Assembly (NCBI GenBank): GCA_014218235.1
Contig: CM024757.1
Span: 149,743,371-149,807,370 of the forward strand
Source: Colocasia esculenta
Taxonomy: Eukaryota; Streptophyta; Magnoliopsida; Alismatales; Araceae
Direction: 5' to 3'
Length of the DNA stretch: 64,000 nucleotides
Shown: in pieces, positions 32,205 to 45,300 of the stretch
Position numbering within the stretch: the first letter of the stretch is position 1
Layout: every line of letters starts with the position of its first letter
Program-made: the position numbers and the translations under genes
The notes under the pieces: generated by a model
What the model was told of the DNA's origin: nothing
The model's database searches: none
What the model saw: only the letters and a program-made list of their open reading frames with translations

Positions 32205-32630
32205 TCCATCTATGCAGGAATGCCTAGCAGCCCAAAATCAAAACAAATGGTACTTGGATAGTGGCTGCTCGAGGCACATGACGGGCGACAAAGAAAAATT
32301 CTGTCTACTAGTGGAGAAAGATGGAGGTCAGGTTGTCTTTAGAGGTAACAATAAGGGCCAAATCATTGGCACAGGTAAGGTAGGTAAGTATGCCTCTAAC
32401 TCAATAGACAATGTGTTGTTGGTTGATGGTATTAATCACAATTTGCTTAGCATAAGCCAACTGTGTGATAAAGGCCACAAAGTAATCTTTGAATCAAATG
32501 CAAGCAAAATTGTTGATAAAGAAACAGGAAGACTCAAGTTTTCTGGAAAAAGGGTGAATAACATCTATTTAGTTGATTTAGATGAAGCAGAAAACAAAAA
32601 TTTGTGTCTTGTTGCATGTAAATAGGATGA
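32197..32630 (+). pseudogene. Protease of SIRE-E
   Basis: Read in the +1 frame relative to gag. NKWYLDSGCSRHMTGDKEKF holds the catalytic DSG, then GNNKGQIIGTGKVG, INHNLLSISQLCDKGHKVIF and the linker to integrase. A TAG at 32623-32625 precedes DELTLWHRRLGHAS of the integrase. Confidence 0.87.
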
Positions 32631-33440
32631 ATTGACTTTGTGGCATCGTAGGCTTGGCCATGCGAGCGACAATGTTTTGCACAAGATCATGAGGATGAAA
32701 TTGGTAAGTGGACTTCCTGAAATTTCTTTCAATAAGAATGAAAGTTTTTGTAATGCATGTGCATAGGGAAAACAAACCAGAAAGTCTTCCAAGTCAAAAG
32801 CACCGGTAATCACTTCAAAACCCTATGAATTGTTGCACATGGATCTTTTTGGACTTACTAGAACACTTAGTCTCAATGGCAAACATTTTGGATTTGTCAT
32901 TGTGGATGATTTTTCTAGGTTCTCTTGGGTCAAATTCTTGGCTCACAAAAATGAAGCATTAAAAATCTTTGAAGAGTTCTTTAATAAGATTGAGCATGGG
33001 AGCACAAACAAAATATGCTCAATCCGGACTAATAATAGGGGAGAGTTTGACAATAACTCTTTTTCTGATTTTTGCAGAAACTAAGGAATAAATCATATGT
33101 TTTCCTCCCCAAGGACACCAGAACAAAATGGAGTAGTGGAAAGAAAAAACAGAACCTTGGTGGAAATGGCCCACACTCTTCTGGTTGAAAGCCTACTCAC
33201 AAGAAGCTTTTAGGCAGAAGCAGCAAACACCTCATACTATATCCTTAATAGAGCCATGGTAAGACCTGTGATGAAGAAAACTCCCTATGAACTCTTAAAA
33301 GGTAAAAAAACCCAGTATTGGGTATTTCAGAGTTTTTGGCTCCAAAGTCTTCATTCATAACAATGATAAAGTTGAATTAGATAAATTTGAAGCCAAAGGT
33401 GATCCAGGTATTTTCCTAGGATACTCAGAACACTATAGAG
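32626..33440 (+). pseudogene. Integrase of SIRE-E
   Basis: HHCC part LWHRRLGHASDN... CNACA, then HMDLFGLTRT (first Asp intact), VDDFSRFSWVKFLAHK, IRTNNRGEF where the family has SDHGGEF (second catalytic Asp is Asn), a stop after DFCRN, and PEQNGVVERKNRTLVEMAH (Glu intact). A deletion near 33300-33330 shifts the frame. Integrase activity is very unlikely. Confidence 0.87.
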
Positions 33441-33448
33441 CATATAGA

Positions 33449-34642
33449 GTGTTTAACAATAAAAATAGAACTGTGGAAGAAACTCCACATGTTGTTTTTG
33501 ATGAGTATCATGCAAAGACTAATGATGCAAATTCTCACAGGTATGATGATGAAGATGAAGGAACAATACTTCAGAAACAACATGAGACCACAAAAACAAA
33601 ACCTCAAGTAGAAACAAAGACTAACAATGCATACTTTCGCAGGTACGATAATGATGATGAAGGAATACTCTTTAGAAAACAAGATGCTGAAAGTGAAGAA
33701 GATCCTCAAGAGGACAAGACTCAAGATGAAAATCTTCAAGATCCACTTCCTCCAGTCCAAGATCAATTTCCTCAAGTTCAAGAACAACTTCCTCAAGTCC
33801 AAGATCAACCGGGTCCTTTAACAATCACAAATGTCAGGTACTCAAAAGATCACCCGCTTGATAATGTAATTGGAAATGTAAATGATAAAGTTCAAATTAG
33901 GTCTCAGCTTAGACAAATAGTTGAACAAGATCATTTAGCTTTTGTCTCTCAAGTGGAACCTAAAAATGTTGAAGAGGCTCTAAAAGATAATTCTTGGATA
34001 GATGACATGCATGAGGAACTTGGTCAGTTTCAAAGAAATAATGTCTGCAGTTTAGTTCCTAGAACCCCTGAAATTTCTATCATTGGTACAAGATGGATGT
34101 TTAGGAATAAACTAAATGAAGACGGTAAAGTGGTGAGAAACAAAGCTAGACTGGTAGCAAAAGGGTATAACCAAGAATTTGGGATAGATTTTGAAGAATC
34201 CTTTGCACCTGTAGCTAGGTTTGAAGCAGTTAGGATCTTGTTAGCATATGCATGTTCAAACAAGTTCAAACTTTTTCAAATGGATGTTAAAACTGCTTTC
34301 TTGAATAGCTACATCAAAGAAGAAGTCTATGTTTCTCAGCCATCTGGATTTGAGGATAATGAAAAGCCTAACCATGTTTATAAGTTGCACAAAGCTCTTT
34401 ATGGTTTGAAACAGGCACCCCGAGCTTGGTACGACAGACTAAGCAATTTTCTGGTGAGTAAAAACTACTCAAGAGGTAAAGTGGAACAAACCCTTTTTAC
34501 TGAGAAGGTTCGCAATCATATAATTGTTGTTCAAGTTTATGTTGATGACATCATCTTTGGTTCCACTAACCCATCACTTTGTGAAGAGTTCTCTAAACAC
34601 ATGCACAGTGAATTTGAGATGAGTTTAATGGGGAAGCTTTAA
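33449..34642 (+). pseudogene. Reverse transcriptase of SIRE-E
   Basis: An acidic linker with two similar ~100-bp segments (RYDDEDEGT... and RYDNDDEGI...) and repeated PQVQDQ/PQVQEQ precedes the RT. RT blocks: IIGTRWMFRNKLNEDG, ARLVAKGYNQEFGIDFEESFAPVARFEAVR, MDVKTAFLNSYIKEEVYV, LYGLKQAPRAWYDRL and intact YVDDIIFGSTNPSL. TAA at 34640-34642 stands within the MGELNFFLG block. Confidence 0.9.
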
Positions 34643-35482
34643 TTTTTTCTTGGCTTGCAGGTAAAACAACATGAAGATGGCTTCTTCATTAATCAAGAAA
34701 AATATGTAAAAGAGCTACTAAAAAGATTTCAGTTCGAACAAGCCAAGTCTGCTTCAACACCAATAAGCACAAGCATTAAACTGGAAAATGATGAGAAAAG
34801 TAAAACGGTAGATGCAAAGCAATTCCGAGGTATGATTGGCTCTCTCCTTTATCTCACTGCAAGTAGGCTAGATATACAGTTCAACATTTGCCTTTATGCT
34901 AGATACCAATCTAGCCCAAAGAAAAGCCATTTGGTTGCAGTCAAAAGGATTTTCTGATATCTCTCAGGTACATAGGATTTGGGTTTATGGTATCCAGCAG
35001 GTAGTCATTTCGAATTGATTTCATATTCTGACGCTGATTATGTTGGGTGTAAAATTGATAGAAAAAGCACTAGTGGGTGCTGTCAATTTCTTGGTGGTTG
35101 CATGGTTTCGTGGGCATCCAAGAAACAACACTCGGTTGCACTTTCCACTGCAGAAGCAGAATATGTTACTGCAGGAAGTTGTGCGGCTCAAGTGTTGTGG
35201 ATCAAAAGTCAATTGTGTGATTACAACATTGACATTGGATGCACACCTATTTTATGTGACAATACTAGTGCTATCAACCTTTCCAAAAACCCAATTCAAC
35301 ACTCAAGGACCAAACACATTAAGATTAGACATCATTTCTTGAGAGATGAGGTAGCCAACAAATCCTTGGAGCTTAGCTTCATACCCATTGAAAAGCAACT
35401 GGTAAATATCTTCACCAAACCCTTGTCTGAAGATAGGTTCACTTCATTGAGGAGAGAATTGAGCTTGTGTAAAATGCAATGA
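34643..35482 (+). pseudogene. RNase H of SIRE-E
   Basis: FFLGLQVKQHEDGFFINQEKY, RGMIGSLLYLTASRLDI, two stops near 34955-34975, then YSDADYVGCKIDRKSTSGCC, STAEAEYVTAG (catalytic Glu retained), CDNTSAINLSKNPIQHSRTKHIKIRHHFLRDEV and FTKPLSEDRFTSLRRELSLCKMQ with the natural stop at 35482. Confidence 0.9.
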
Positions 35483-36665
35483 AACTTATATCCAATCTTC
35501 GAGTATATTCTCTTTGTGTGTAATGACTATGTGGTATATCATATGGTGACATATGGAAGAACAAGTTATGCTTGTTCAGAAACTATCATTATGCGTGAGA
35601 AAATATTCTCCGCCACGTATCCATAGTCAAGTTGCATATAAAGGTCATCTACTTCAAATGGGGTATATAGTTTCTTTTAGGTTGGCCCATTTACTTTTGA
35701 AACCAAATGACAATCTGTGCTCATATGCTTTTGAATGCTGTCTTGTGTGCAAATGCTTCCCATGCATATGAATATCCTGTTTGAATTGCTTGAATGTTGA
35801 GTCATCACATGCACACACTATGGGGGAGTGAGTTCAGGTTTGGTGAGTGAAATTCATGAGGGAAATTCCCCATTCTTAATGTGTCTTAAATTCCTAAGCA
35901 TGTAGTTCAAAGTTCTCTCTTTACTCAGCCTTAAACCTATTTGTCAAGCTTCTGTCGACAGCCCCAAACACATCTGTCGACAGCTATGTCTTCACAGACA
36001 CCAGGCTTTGAAGCCTGTCTGCATCTGTTGACAGCCATCATCCCAGCTGTCGACAGCCAGACACAGTAATTGTCCTCCCTGAAGTCCATTCTTTCAGTCT
36101 GTGTGCATCTGTCGACAGCCATGATCTGCCTGAACCCAATATTTCAAAACTATCTGCATCTGTCGACAAGCTCAAATCTGTTGTCGACAGATACCACTTC
36201 AAATGCAATCCTGCATCTTCTCTCAACATCCTTCATGAGCATGTTCATTCAACTAATGTAAGGTTAATATTGGGTACTTACTTGTGTTATAATCTTTCAT
36301 ATCCACATAATACCAAAGATATTGTCTGAGTCACAATGATTTTGACATACTATTCTTGTATGAGTCTAGGTTGTATCATTCGGAGTACATTGCACAAACC
36401 TAATGGGTTCAACCTAACTCACTTGAATAACTCCCTTCTGGATAATCATTTTTCTCAAGTGACTTGATAAGTCCTAAGGTCATTGAACTTTATGTCTTGC
36501 ATGGGCTTTTAACCTTAAATACTCCTTGACCTTGATTTACAAAACAAAAAAAAGGGAGAAAAGCCATCTATTTCTAATACTCAAAAAGTGTATCAACAAA
36601 ATAATGTAATGGGGCAACGACAGAGCAATGATGAGTATTACTGAGTAACCGGGGACATGGGCATC
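35483..36665 (+). repeat. Post-pol spacer of SIRE-E with CTGTCGACAG repeats
   Basis: A non-coding spacer. A polypurine-like GGGGGAG lies at about 35822-35828. Seven palindromes CTGTCGACAG or one-base variants lie at about 35952, 35972, 36026, 36048, 36109, 36162 and 36180. The same motif is in the LTR U3 and just before the env-like ORF (46237, 46257). I see no ORF of note. Confidence 0.85.
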
Positions 36666-36670
36666 AAAAA

Positions 36671-39600
36671 TGTGACAGACCGGGGTATTTATGCCCATTA
36701 AGGCTCCATATCCAGATCCGCCTCCCACGAACGGACTGAAGTCTCGCAAGGGATAGCTCACACAAGTGTCCAGTAAGAATATAAAAGACAAACCACAACA
36801 GTATAAGACACAAGAAAGTACATGTGCTCATACCTGCATATAACAATTTACAACTGTCCCATTACATTAATACATGTCCAATTAAAAAACACAACTACTT
36901 GGGACATACCCCGAGGGAGGGAGCACAAGCTCACACAACACTAACTACTACACAACTGCTGGTGGTACAAGTCTGACACAACGTCGCTGCAAGCCAAACA
37001 CTCGGCAAGCCCTGAAAAGAACTGTAGGGGAGTGAGCCTCAACAAGTCACTGGCTCAGTAGGGGCTACCCAAAACAACACCGTAACCACGGACACCTCAA
37101 CCCCAATGGGTCTCACTGGCAACACCAATAGCCAAACCATTTCATGCTCACAACATTTATATTTAAATAACAGCTTAAACAGTAATTGATAAACAAATGC
37201 ATATTCCTTATAAAGAAAGAGGAACCATAGGCTAGTCCTCTCAACAACTGAAATGCCTAGGCCGCAAGCTTCACAGGCACATTATTCCAACGACTGGTTG
37301 CCTAAGCTACAAGCTTCACAGGCAAATCTCAAGTACGTGGGTAACAGAGTTGTTAACCAAAAGCTGGCCCTTTATACCCAAACCACAATATGTCGGAAAC
37401 CACATACACCAAGTAACATGATCGGCTACAGCGGGCCAATCCATCACAAATGAAAACCATATACGGTAGCTTACTCGAGGGAGGGTGAAGCACATTGTGT
37501 GGAAGGTCACACCACACGACCTCCACGAAACACAGTTCCACGTCAACACCAAAAAGATTAGTATACGACATGCCACCACAAACCATTACCCACACAGGGT
37601 ACAGGTACCTATTACCACAAGGCACCAGCATAGAAACTACAAGTAAACCAGTGCCGTAACAGGGCATACCATAGCAAACTAAACCACATTTGTGGTGAGT
37701 CAATACTCACCATCTATAGCTGAAACTGTGCCACCACTCGGGCACACCACAAGCCACAATCGCAGTCACAACTGTGCCAACACCAAAGCACACCTCGAAC
37801 GAGTCAAACCTCGACTACGAGTCACAAACTCACGAACCAGAGCTAGTGGTAAAGCACGAGTCGGAAAGGAACGACGTCACCACAACCACAACTAGAGCTA
37901 ACAAAGCACGAGTCGCGAAGAACGACGCCACCACACGGGAACGGTATACTGGCTGATCAGGCCAGTATCCAACCCGGATAACACAACACAAGAACAACCT
38001 CTCAGCCTCGCAGTCACGGACGAAAGGTCCAACTGCCGCTCCACGAGAACAAGTCAAACAACTGTGGAGACCAACCAACACGACACCTGCAGACACACAA
38101 CTGTAGGTCCATGCCTGGCACCTCTAGGGTCTCTGGCCGGAGCACCCTAAAGTGAGGCACTATAAAACAGGACTAGATGGGGACCAGTGTCAACTACTGG
38201 TGTCTGTACCCCCAACTACGAGCGTGCTACAAGCGACTGCACACCCACCAACACAAGCCGATGCCCTACTGTCGTCTTTCCCTCAGCCGGACGTACAACT
38301 CAAACACAGGAGTGAGGGTGTCCAGGAAGACGACACAGACCTCAACGGTACCAAACTGTACTGGGACAAACCCCGAGCACAACAAACACACGTGCCTGGC
38401 TCACAAAGAACCTGGGGTACCCGACTAGAGAGGCATTCCGGAATAGGCGCCGGACCACCACACTCGGCAAGCTCAAACCACGATATATACACAAACACTT
38501 TTTGTTACCGATCACGGTACATATGTTAGGAAGAGCTTGTTCCAGTCACCCTGTGACTTACAAGCTAACTTACGCAATCACACACATAAACCACATTAAT
38601 AATAATACCACGACCTGTCATCGGTCACAAAGTGACAGTGAAGGTTACACTAAACACTGACGATAAATCATATAATAATCACACTTGTATTTCACTAATT
38701 ATCCGTCCAGAATAATCTATAAAAGATTCTAGAAGATCGAGGCTAGGTTCAGACGTGAACCTCATCGCCACAACACCACAGTAATTAATATATAATAAAC
38801 ATGATAACGTACGATATGCCATGCATATACAAATCACTTGCACGACATCAAAACCCTGTGATATTTCACAACCTCATAGCCGGTAAACTGACCTCAAAAG
38901 CCCCGTGCTCCAAGAGCACCACAGGTGTTAATACACCGCAACACTTATAACAAGAATGCCATTAAAAACACACTGCGCACATGCACAGGTTGGCGGCGAC
39001 ATCGATTGCCGTCCAAAGAATATAGACGACAATGTCCCTTGCCGTCAACACCAAGTAAGCGACCACCACTTGGCCGTTTACCCACACTCAACGGCTAGAT
39101 ACCTAGTCGTTAATCTCCCAACGAAGAACTCTGCGTCAACCGATGTTGACGCCAAGATCTTCACTGCAGAACCCGCCAGAACACACAAAATGGCCCTAGA
39201 CCGATTACACGGGCAATCTAGCCATAAATACAATAGAAAAACAAGGGGAAACACTCCCCCTTACATGTATATACCATAATTAAACCAGAGAAGCAAGATC
39301 CAATACTTGGATCGATCAAACCACCCAATTTCCCAGCATGGTAACCCTTTTTCCCAAAAACACAATTAACAAGTAATCTATACAAACGGAGCACGACAAT
39401 TCAAACAAGAGAAGTCAAGGGGTCCAATCCCTACCTCAGAAACGCAAATAAACTCCTAAAGAACTTCAAATCGCGCCGAAACCCCCAGGATCTTCCCGCG
39501 AACACCACCCTCCAATCCGTCATTCCCCGCCCGATCTGCCGCTACTGCGCGCATCACTGCCTTCCTACGTGCTCCCGTCAACTGCCGGAAGTAGTGAAGA

Positions 39601-40034
39601 GGCACAAAGGTGAAAGATGGGGAAAGAGGAGAGGAGAAAATGGGGAAAGAAGAAGGCTCGGGTTTACCTAAAAACACAGGCGCCTCAGGTTAACGTCAAC
39701 CTCTGCGCCGCTAACCAAACCGCCCCAACTAGGCGTCCACATCGCTCGACGCCAAGTTCAAGCAATAAAACCCATTAGAATAAACGGTAAACGTCCACGT
39801 CGATGGACGCCAAAAACATGTTAACGGCAACCCATGGCTGCCAACACAAGGTCGACGTCACCCACCTGGACGCCAACCCACTGTTGATGTCCAGCGTACT
39901 GAACACCAACACAGACCCATAACCAAACCCGGTAAGGATCTAATAAGAAACACACAACACTAATGGGCCTCACATTGGCCACCAAACCCGCTAAACTTGG
40001 ATCCACGGGGATCCGGAAAACGCGCGACGTTACA
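36671..40034 (-). repeat. 3' LTR of the LARD-like element (3.36 kb)
   Basis: From TGTGACAGACC to GACGTTACA on the plus strand. GCGTCC/GGACGC motifs lie at 39735-39890. Open frames of 60-125 codons occur and recur in the right LTR, but only as consequences of LTR identity; they match no protein I know. Confidence 0.9.
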
Positions 40035-42331
40035 TTATTATCACCTAAAAAGAAATGTACATATAAAACAAATTTATCACCTAAAAAGAAATGAAACCAT
40101 ATACAGAACAAGAAGGATACTCTTTCTCTGCATTAGCCTTTCAATTCATCTATCCATTTCCATCCTTGCTTTGTTCTTTTCTTTTCTTTCAATTCATTTC
40201 ACAATTACTCTGTTCTGTCGATTCCATTACCTTTCCTTACTTTTCAGTTGTAGACGATTCTACCTTGCCAATGGCGCTTTATCTCCTTGGACTGAACCTA
40301 CTTTCACATTTTTCCAGCTGTGTTTGCAACATTTCTTTCGAGACTACTTTACCTTTCTCGAATATCATATACTGTAATATTCTTTCATGCCGCCATTTTC
40401 TTTTTCTATTTATCATTGCTTGCTGTTATTCTGCCTCATCTGCATTTACATTCGCAACTGTCACTTCTTCAAAGAAAACAAATCACCATCTTTGAATTTC
40501 TTGCTCTTTTTCATATTATTTTGCTCATACCGTTTCAAGTCATCTCTGATTAAAAACCATAATAAACTCTGCTCCTTTATTCCACTGTGCAAAACTTTAC
40601 ACTTTCTTCTTATCCCAGCAAATCTTAAACAATCTGTGGATATTAAATCTTTCTTGTTTCAGTTTCCATTGCGCTACTCTGATCACACCGAACAATTACT
40701 TTCAATTACTTTCTTCTGATTTCAACTGCATTCATTTCTAACTTTAACTGCTTCTCAAATCATCTCATTCAATTAATTCATGCTGAAAATATTACTGCAA
40801 TTTCTGACCTGCCAAACCACTATTAACATGCTTCACTCTTCATATACCTTTCTTGCTTTACTGACATTCTCTGGCTAATCTCATAATTCTGGGGCATAAA
40901 CTTTCTAAATATTATTTAATCAATCTGTTCTAGCATTAAACCCTGAAATATCTTAACAACGGTTCACTTCTGTTCAATTAAATCATTTCTTTGCACCGAT
41001 ATGCAAGCTCTAACTGACATTTTCTGACTCATCTAATTTTATTTACTTCATCATTTGCTAAATTCTTTCTTTTTCTGGTCCATATTTCTTCTTTATCTAA
41101 ACTGCCAATCATTCTAATCATAACATCTTTTCCGCAAAATACTTCTCTTATTCATTCTGCTGCCTGGCTAATCTTGTTGTACCGTTCATACTATAAATCT
41201 TTCTGGTATTTAATCATCCTTCTTTAAAATACAGCAAAAACTCAAATTTAAATACCAATTTCTTTAAATATAACAACTTGCTCTGTCTGCTTCCTTATTC
41301 CATTAAATGCTCTTTTCTCAAATAACATAAATATTACAGTCTGCCTTGCTATTTTTCTCAACTCAATATTTATTAACTGCTTCTCCATTAATGCACTTCT
41401 TTCCATTCTATTTCATTTGCTTTGAACTCATTCTAACATGCTTAACTTTAATTTTATTTTCCTCGAACTGCTCACAGTTACTAACTTTCACTGCTCTTAT
41501 CTTTAGCACAGCCATCTTTACTAACTTTTTCTGAAGAATTCCTCATAACTTGTCGTTCATCAACTAAATATTTCTCTTATGCAATTCTTAGAAAATCTCT
41601 TTACACACTGATTCTTCTTTTCTTTCTTTCTTTATTCAACTGATCTTTTCTGTACATATTTGTACAAATCCTCATATCAAACTTCATATTACCATCACTA
41701 TTCATAACAACGTTTTTCTCAAATTTCCGATCTCAGGTACACTTAATCATCACTATTCTTTTATATACCAGCACCTCTTTTAAAGCTGATCTGCTTTACT
41801 TAATCATGTCAAACTCTTCATAATACTAATCACATTCTCATTCACACTATTTCTTGATATCATCTGACTCAGATCTCTGATGCCACAATACCTCTACTGA
41901 GGTTCTCAACTATATTTTGCACATTTAATCATTTTCTGACACACCCTGAGCTGTTCCTCATCACCTCGTTACCATATACCTGTCTCTGCTAACTCTGTAT
42001 TCTTACTGAATTCCATATCCAAACTTATTAATTTCCTCAATTCCTTTAACTGCGAATCTTTAACAACCAAATCATTCTATCACAAACTAACACACTGGTA
42101 TAATCACACAGATTATACCACCTCTAATCACATCAACTTTCAACAACTGCTAACAACTGCCAAATTCTCAACTCAAAAACACATTTTACAAAACAAAAAC
42201 TTAAACAAATACCACTTTAACCAACACAAAACCGCAGACTTACTACCAGTAGTGGACATTAATTCATGTAATGGGACATTGCAACCTTATTGTCTTTTCA
42301 TATTCTAACTGGACCATGCTCTGATACCAAC
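40035..42331 (-). other. Internal domain of the LARD-like element, non-coding
   Basis: The plus strand is strongly pyrimidine-rich (TTTCTT, CTTTCT, AATTC and TTCTG words), so the sense strand is A/G-rich. Next to the left LTR a 20-bp segment (TTATCACCTAAAAAG...) occurs twice, near 40040 and 40077. No gag, RT or integrase motif is seen in any frame. A convincing polypurine tract next to the 3' LTR is not evident. Confidence 0.75.
42317..42329 (-). promoter_or_regulatory. Primer-binding site of the LARD-like element
   Basis: Minus strand TGGTATCAGAGCA, two bases from the LTR. It is intact, so the element could be copied with proteins supplied from elsewhere. Confidence 0.9.
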
Positions 42332-45300
42332 TGTGACGGACCGGGGTATTTATGCCCATTAAGGCTCCATATCCAGATCCGCCTCCCACGAACGGACCGA
42401 AGTCTCGTAAGGGATAGCTCACACAAGTGTCCAGTAAGAATATAAAAGACAAACCACAACAGTATAAGACACAAGAAAGTACATGTGCTCATACCTGCAT
42501 ATAACAATTTACAACTGTCCCATTACATTAATACATGTTCAATTAAAAAGTACAACTACCTAGGGCATACCCCGAGGGAGCACAAGCTCACACAACACTA
42601 ACTACTACACAACTTCTGGTGGTACAAGTCTGACACAACGCCGCTGCAAGTCAAACACTCGGCAAGCCCTGAAAAGAACTATAGGGGAGTGAGCCTCAAC
42701 AAGTCACTGGCTCAGTAGGGGCTACCTAAAACAACACCGTAACCACAGACACCTCAACCCCAATGGGTCTCACTGGCAGCACCAATAGCCAAACCATTTC
42801 ATGCTCACAACATTTATATTTAAATAACATCTTAAACAGTAATTAATAAACAAATGCATATTCCTTATAAAGAAAGAGGAACCATAGGCTAGTCGTCTCA
42901 ACAACTGAAATGCCTAGGCCGCAAGCCTCACAGGCACATTATTCCAACGACTGGTTGCCTAAGCTACAAGCTTCACAGGCAAATCTCAAGTACGTGGGTA
43001 ACAGAGCTGTTAACCAAAAGATGGCCCTTTATACCCAAACCACAATATGTCGTAAACCACATATACCAAGTAACATGATCGGCTACAGCGGGCCAATCCA
43101 TCACACATGAAAACCATATACGGTAGCTTACCCGAGGGAGGGTGAAGCACATTGTGTGGAAGGTCACACCACACGACCTCCACGAAACACAGTTCCACGA
43201 CAACACCAGAAAGACTGGTATACGACGTGCCACCACAAACCATTACCCACACAGGGTACAAGTACCTATTACCACAAGGCACCAGCAGTGAAACCGCAAG
43301 TAAACCAGTGCCGTAACAGGGCACACCATAGCAAACTAAACCACATTTGTGGTGAGTCAATACTCACCATCTATAGCTGAAACTGTGCCACCACTCGGGC
43401 ACACCACAAGCCACAATCGCAGTCACAACTGTGCCAACACCAGGGCACACCTCAAACGAGTCAAACCTCGACTACGAGTCACAAACTCACGAACCAGAGC
43501 CAGTGGCAAAGCACGAGTCAGAAAGGAACGACGTCACCACAACCACAAATGGAGCTAACAAAGCACGAGTCGCGAAGAACGATGCAGCCACACGGGAACG
43601 GTATACTGGCTGATCAGGCCAGTATCCAACCCGGACAACACAACACAAGAAAAACCTCTCAGCCTCGCAGTCACGGACGAATGGTCCAACTGCCGCTCCA
43701 TTAGCACAAGTCAAACAACTGTGGAGACCAACCAACACGACACCTGCAGACACACAACTGCAGGTCCATGCCTGGCACCTCTAGGGTCTCTGGCCGGAGC
43801 ACCCTAAAGTGAGGCACTATAAAACAGGACTAGCTGGGGACCAGTGTCGACTACTGGTGTCCGTACCCCCAACTACGAGCGCGCTACAAGCGACTGCACA
43901 CCCACCAACACAAGCCGCTGCCCTACTGTCGTCTTTCCCTCAGCCGGACGTACAACTCAAACACAGGAGTGAGGGTGTCCAGAAAGATGACACAGACCTC
44001 AACGGTACCACACTATACTGGGACAAACCCCGAGCACAACAAACACACGTGCCTGGCTCACAAAGAACCTGGGGTACCCTACTAGAGAGGCATTCTGGAA
44101 TAGGCGCCGGACCACCACACTCGGCAAGCTCAAACCACGATATATACACAAACACTTTCTGTTACCGATCACGGTACATATGTTAGGAAGAGCTTGTTCC
44201 AGTCACCCTGTGACTTACAAGCTAACTTACGCAATCACACACATAAACCACATTAATAATAATACCACGACCTGTCATCGGTCACAAAGTGACAGTGAAG
44301 GTTACACTAAACACTGACGATAAATCATATAATAATCACACTTGTATTTAACTAATTATCCGTCCAGAATAATCTATAAAAGATTCTAGAAGATCGAGAC
44401 TAGGTTCAGACGTGAACCTCATCGCCACAACACCACAGTAATTAATATATAATAAACATGATAACGTACGATATGCCATGCATATACAAATCAGTTGCAC
44501 GACATCAAAACCCTGTGATATTTCACAACCTCATAGCCGGTAAACTGACCTCAAAAGCCCCGTGCTCCAAGAGCACCACAGGTGTTAATACACCGCAACA
44601 CTTATAACAAGAATGCCATTAAAAACATACTGCGCACATGCACAGGTTGGCGGCGACATCGATTGCCGTCCAAAGAATATAGACGACAATGTCCCTTGCC
44701 GTCAACACCAAGTAAGCGACCACCACTTGGCCGTTTACCCACACTCAACGGCTAGATACCTAGCCGTTAATCTCCCAACGAAGAACTCTGCGTCAACCAA
44801 TGTTGACGCCAAGATCTTCACTGCAGAACCCGCCAGAACACACAAAATGTCCCTAGACCGATTACACGGGCAATCTAGCCATAAATACAATAGAAAAACA
44901 AGGGGAAACACTCCCCCTTACATGTATATACCATAATTAAACAGAAGAAGCAAGATCCAATACTTGGATCGATCAAACCACCCAATTTCCCAGCATGGTA
45001 ACCCTTTTTCCCAAAAACACAATTAATAAGTAATCTATACAAACGGTGCATGACAATTCAAACAAGAGAAGTCAAGGCCAGTCCCTACCTCAGAAACGCA
45101 AATAAACTCCTAAAGAACTTCAAATCGCGTCGAAACCCCCAGGAGCTTCCCGCGAACACCACCCTCCAATCCATCATTCCCCGCCCGATCTGCCACTACT
45201 GCGCGCATCACGGTCTTCCCACGTGCTCCCGTCAACTGCCAGAAGTAGTGAAGAGGAACAAAGGTGAAAGGTGGGGAATGAGGAGAGGAGAAAATGGGGA

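Noticed and set aside
36671..38530. Several 60-125 codon frames in the LARD-like LTR, each also present in the second LTR
   Set aside because: Conservation between the two copies only reflects that LTRs are duplicates; both strands show equal numbers of such frames and none has a recognisable domain.
39997..41534. Serine/phenylalanine-rich frames in the LARD interior looking like membrane proteins
   Set aside because: They arise from pyrimidine-rich composition of the plus strand, which gives Ser, Phe and Leu codons in any frame.
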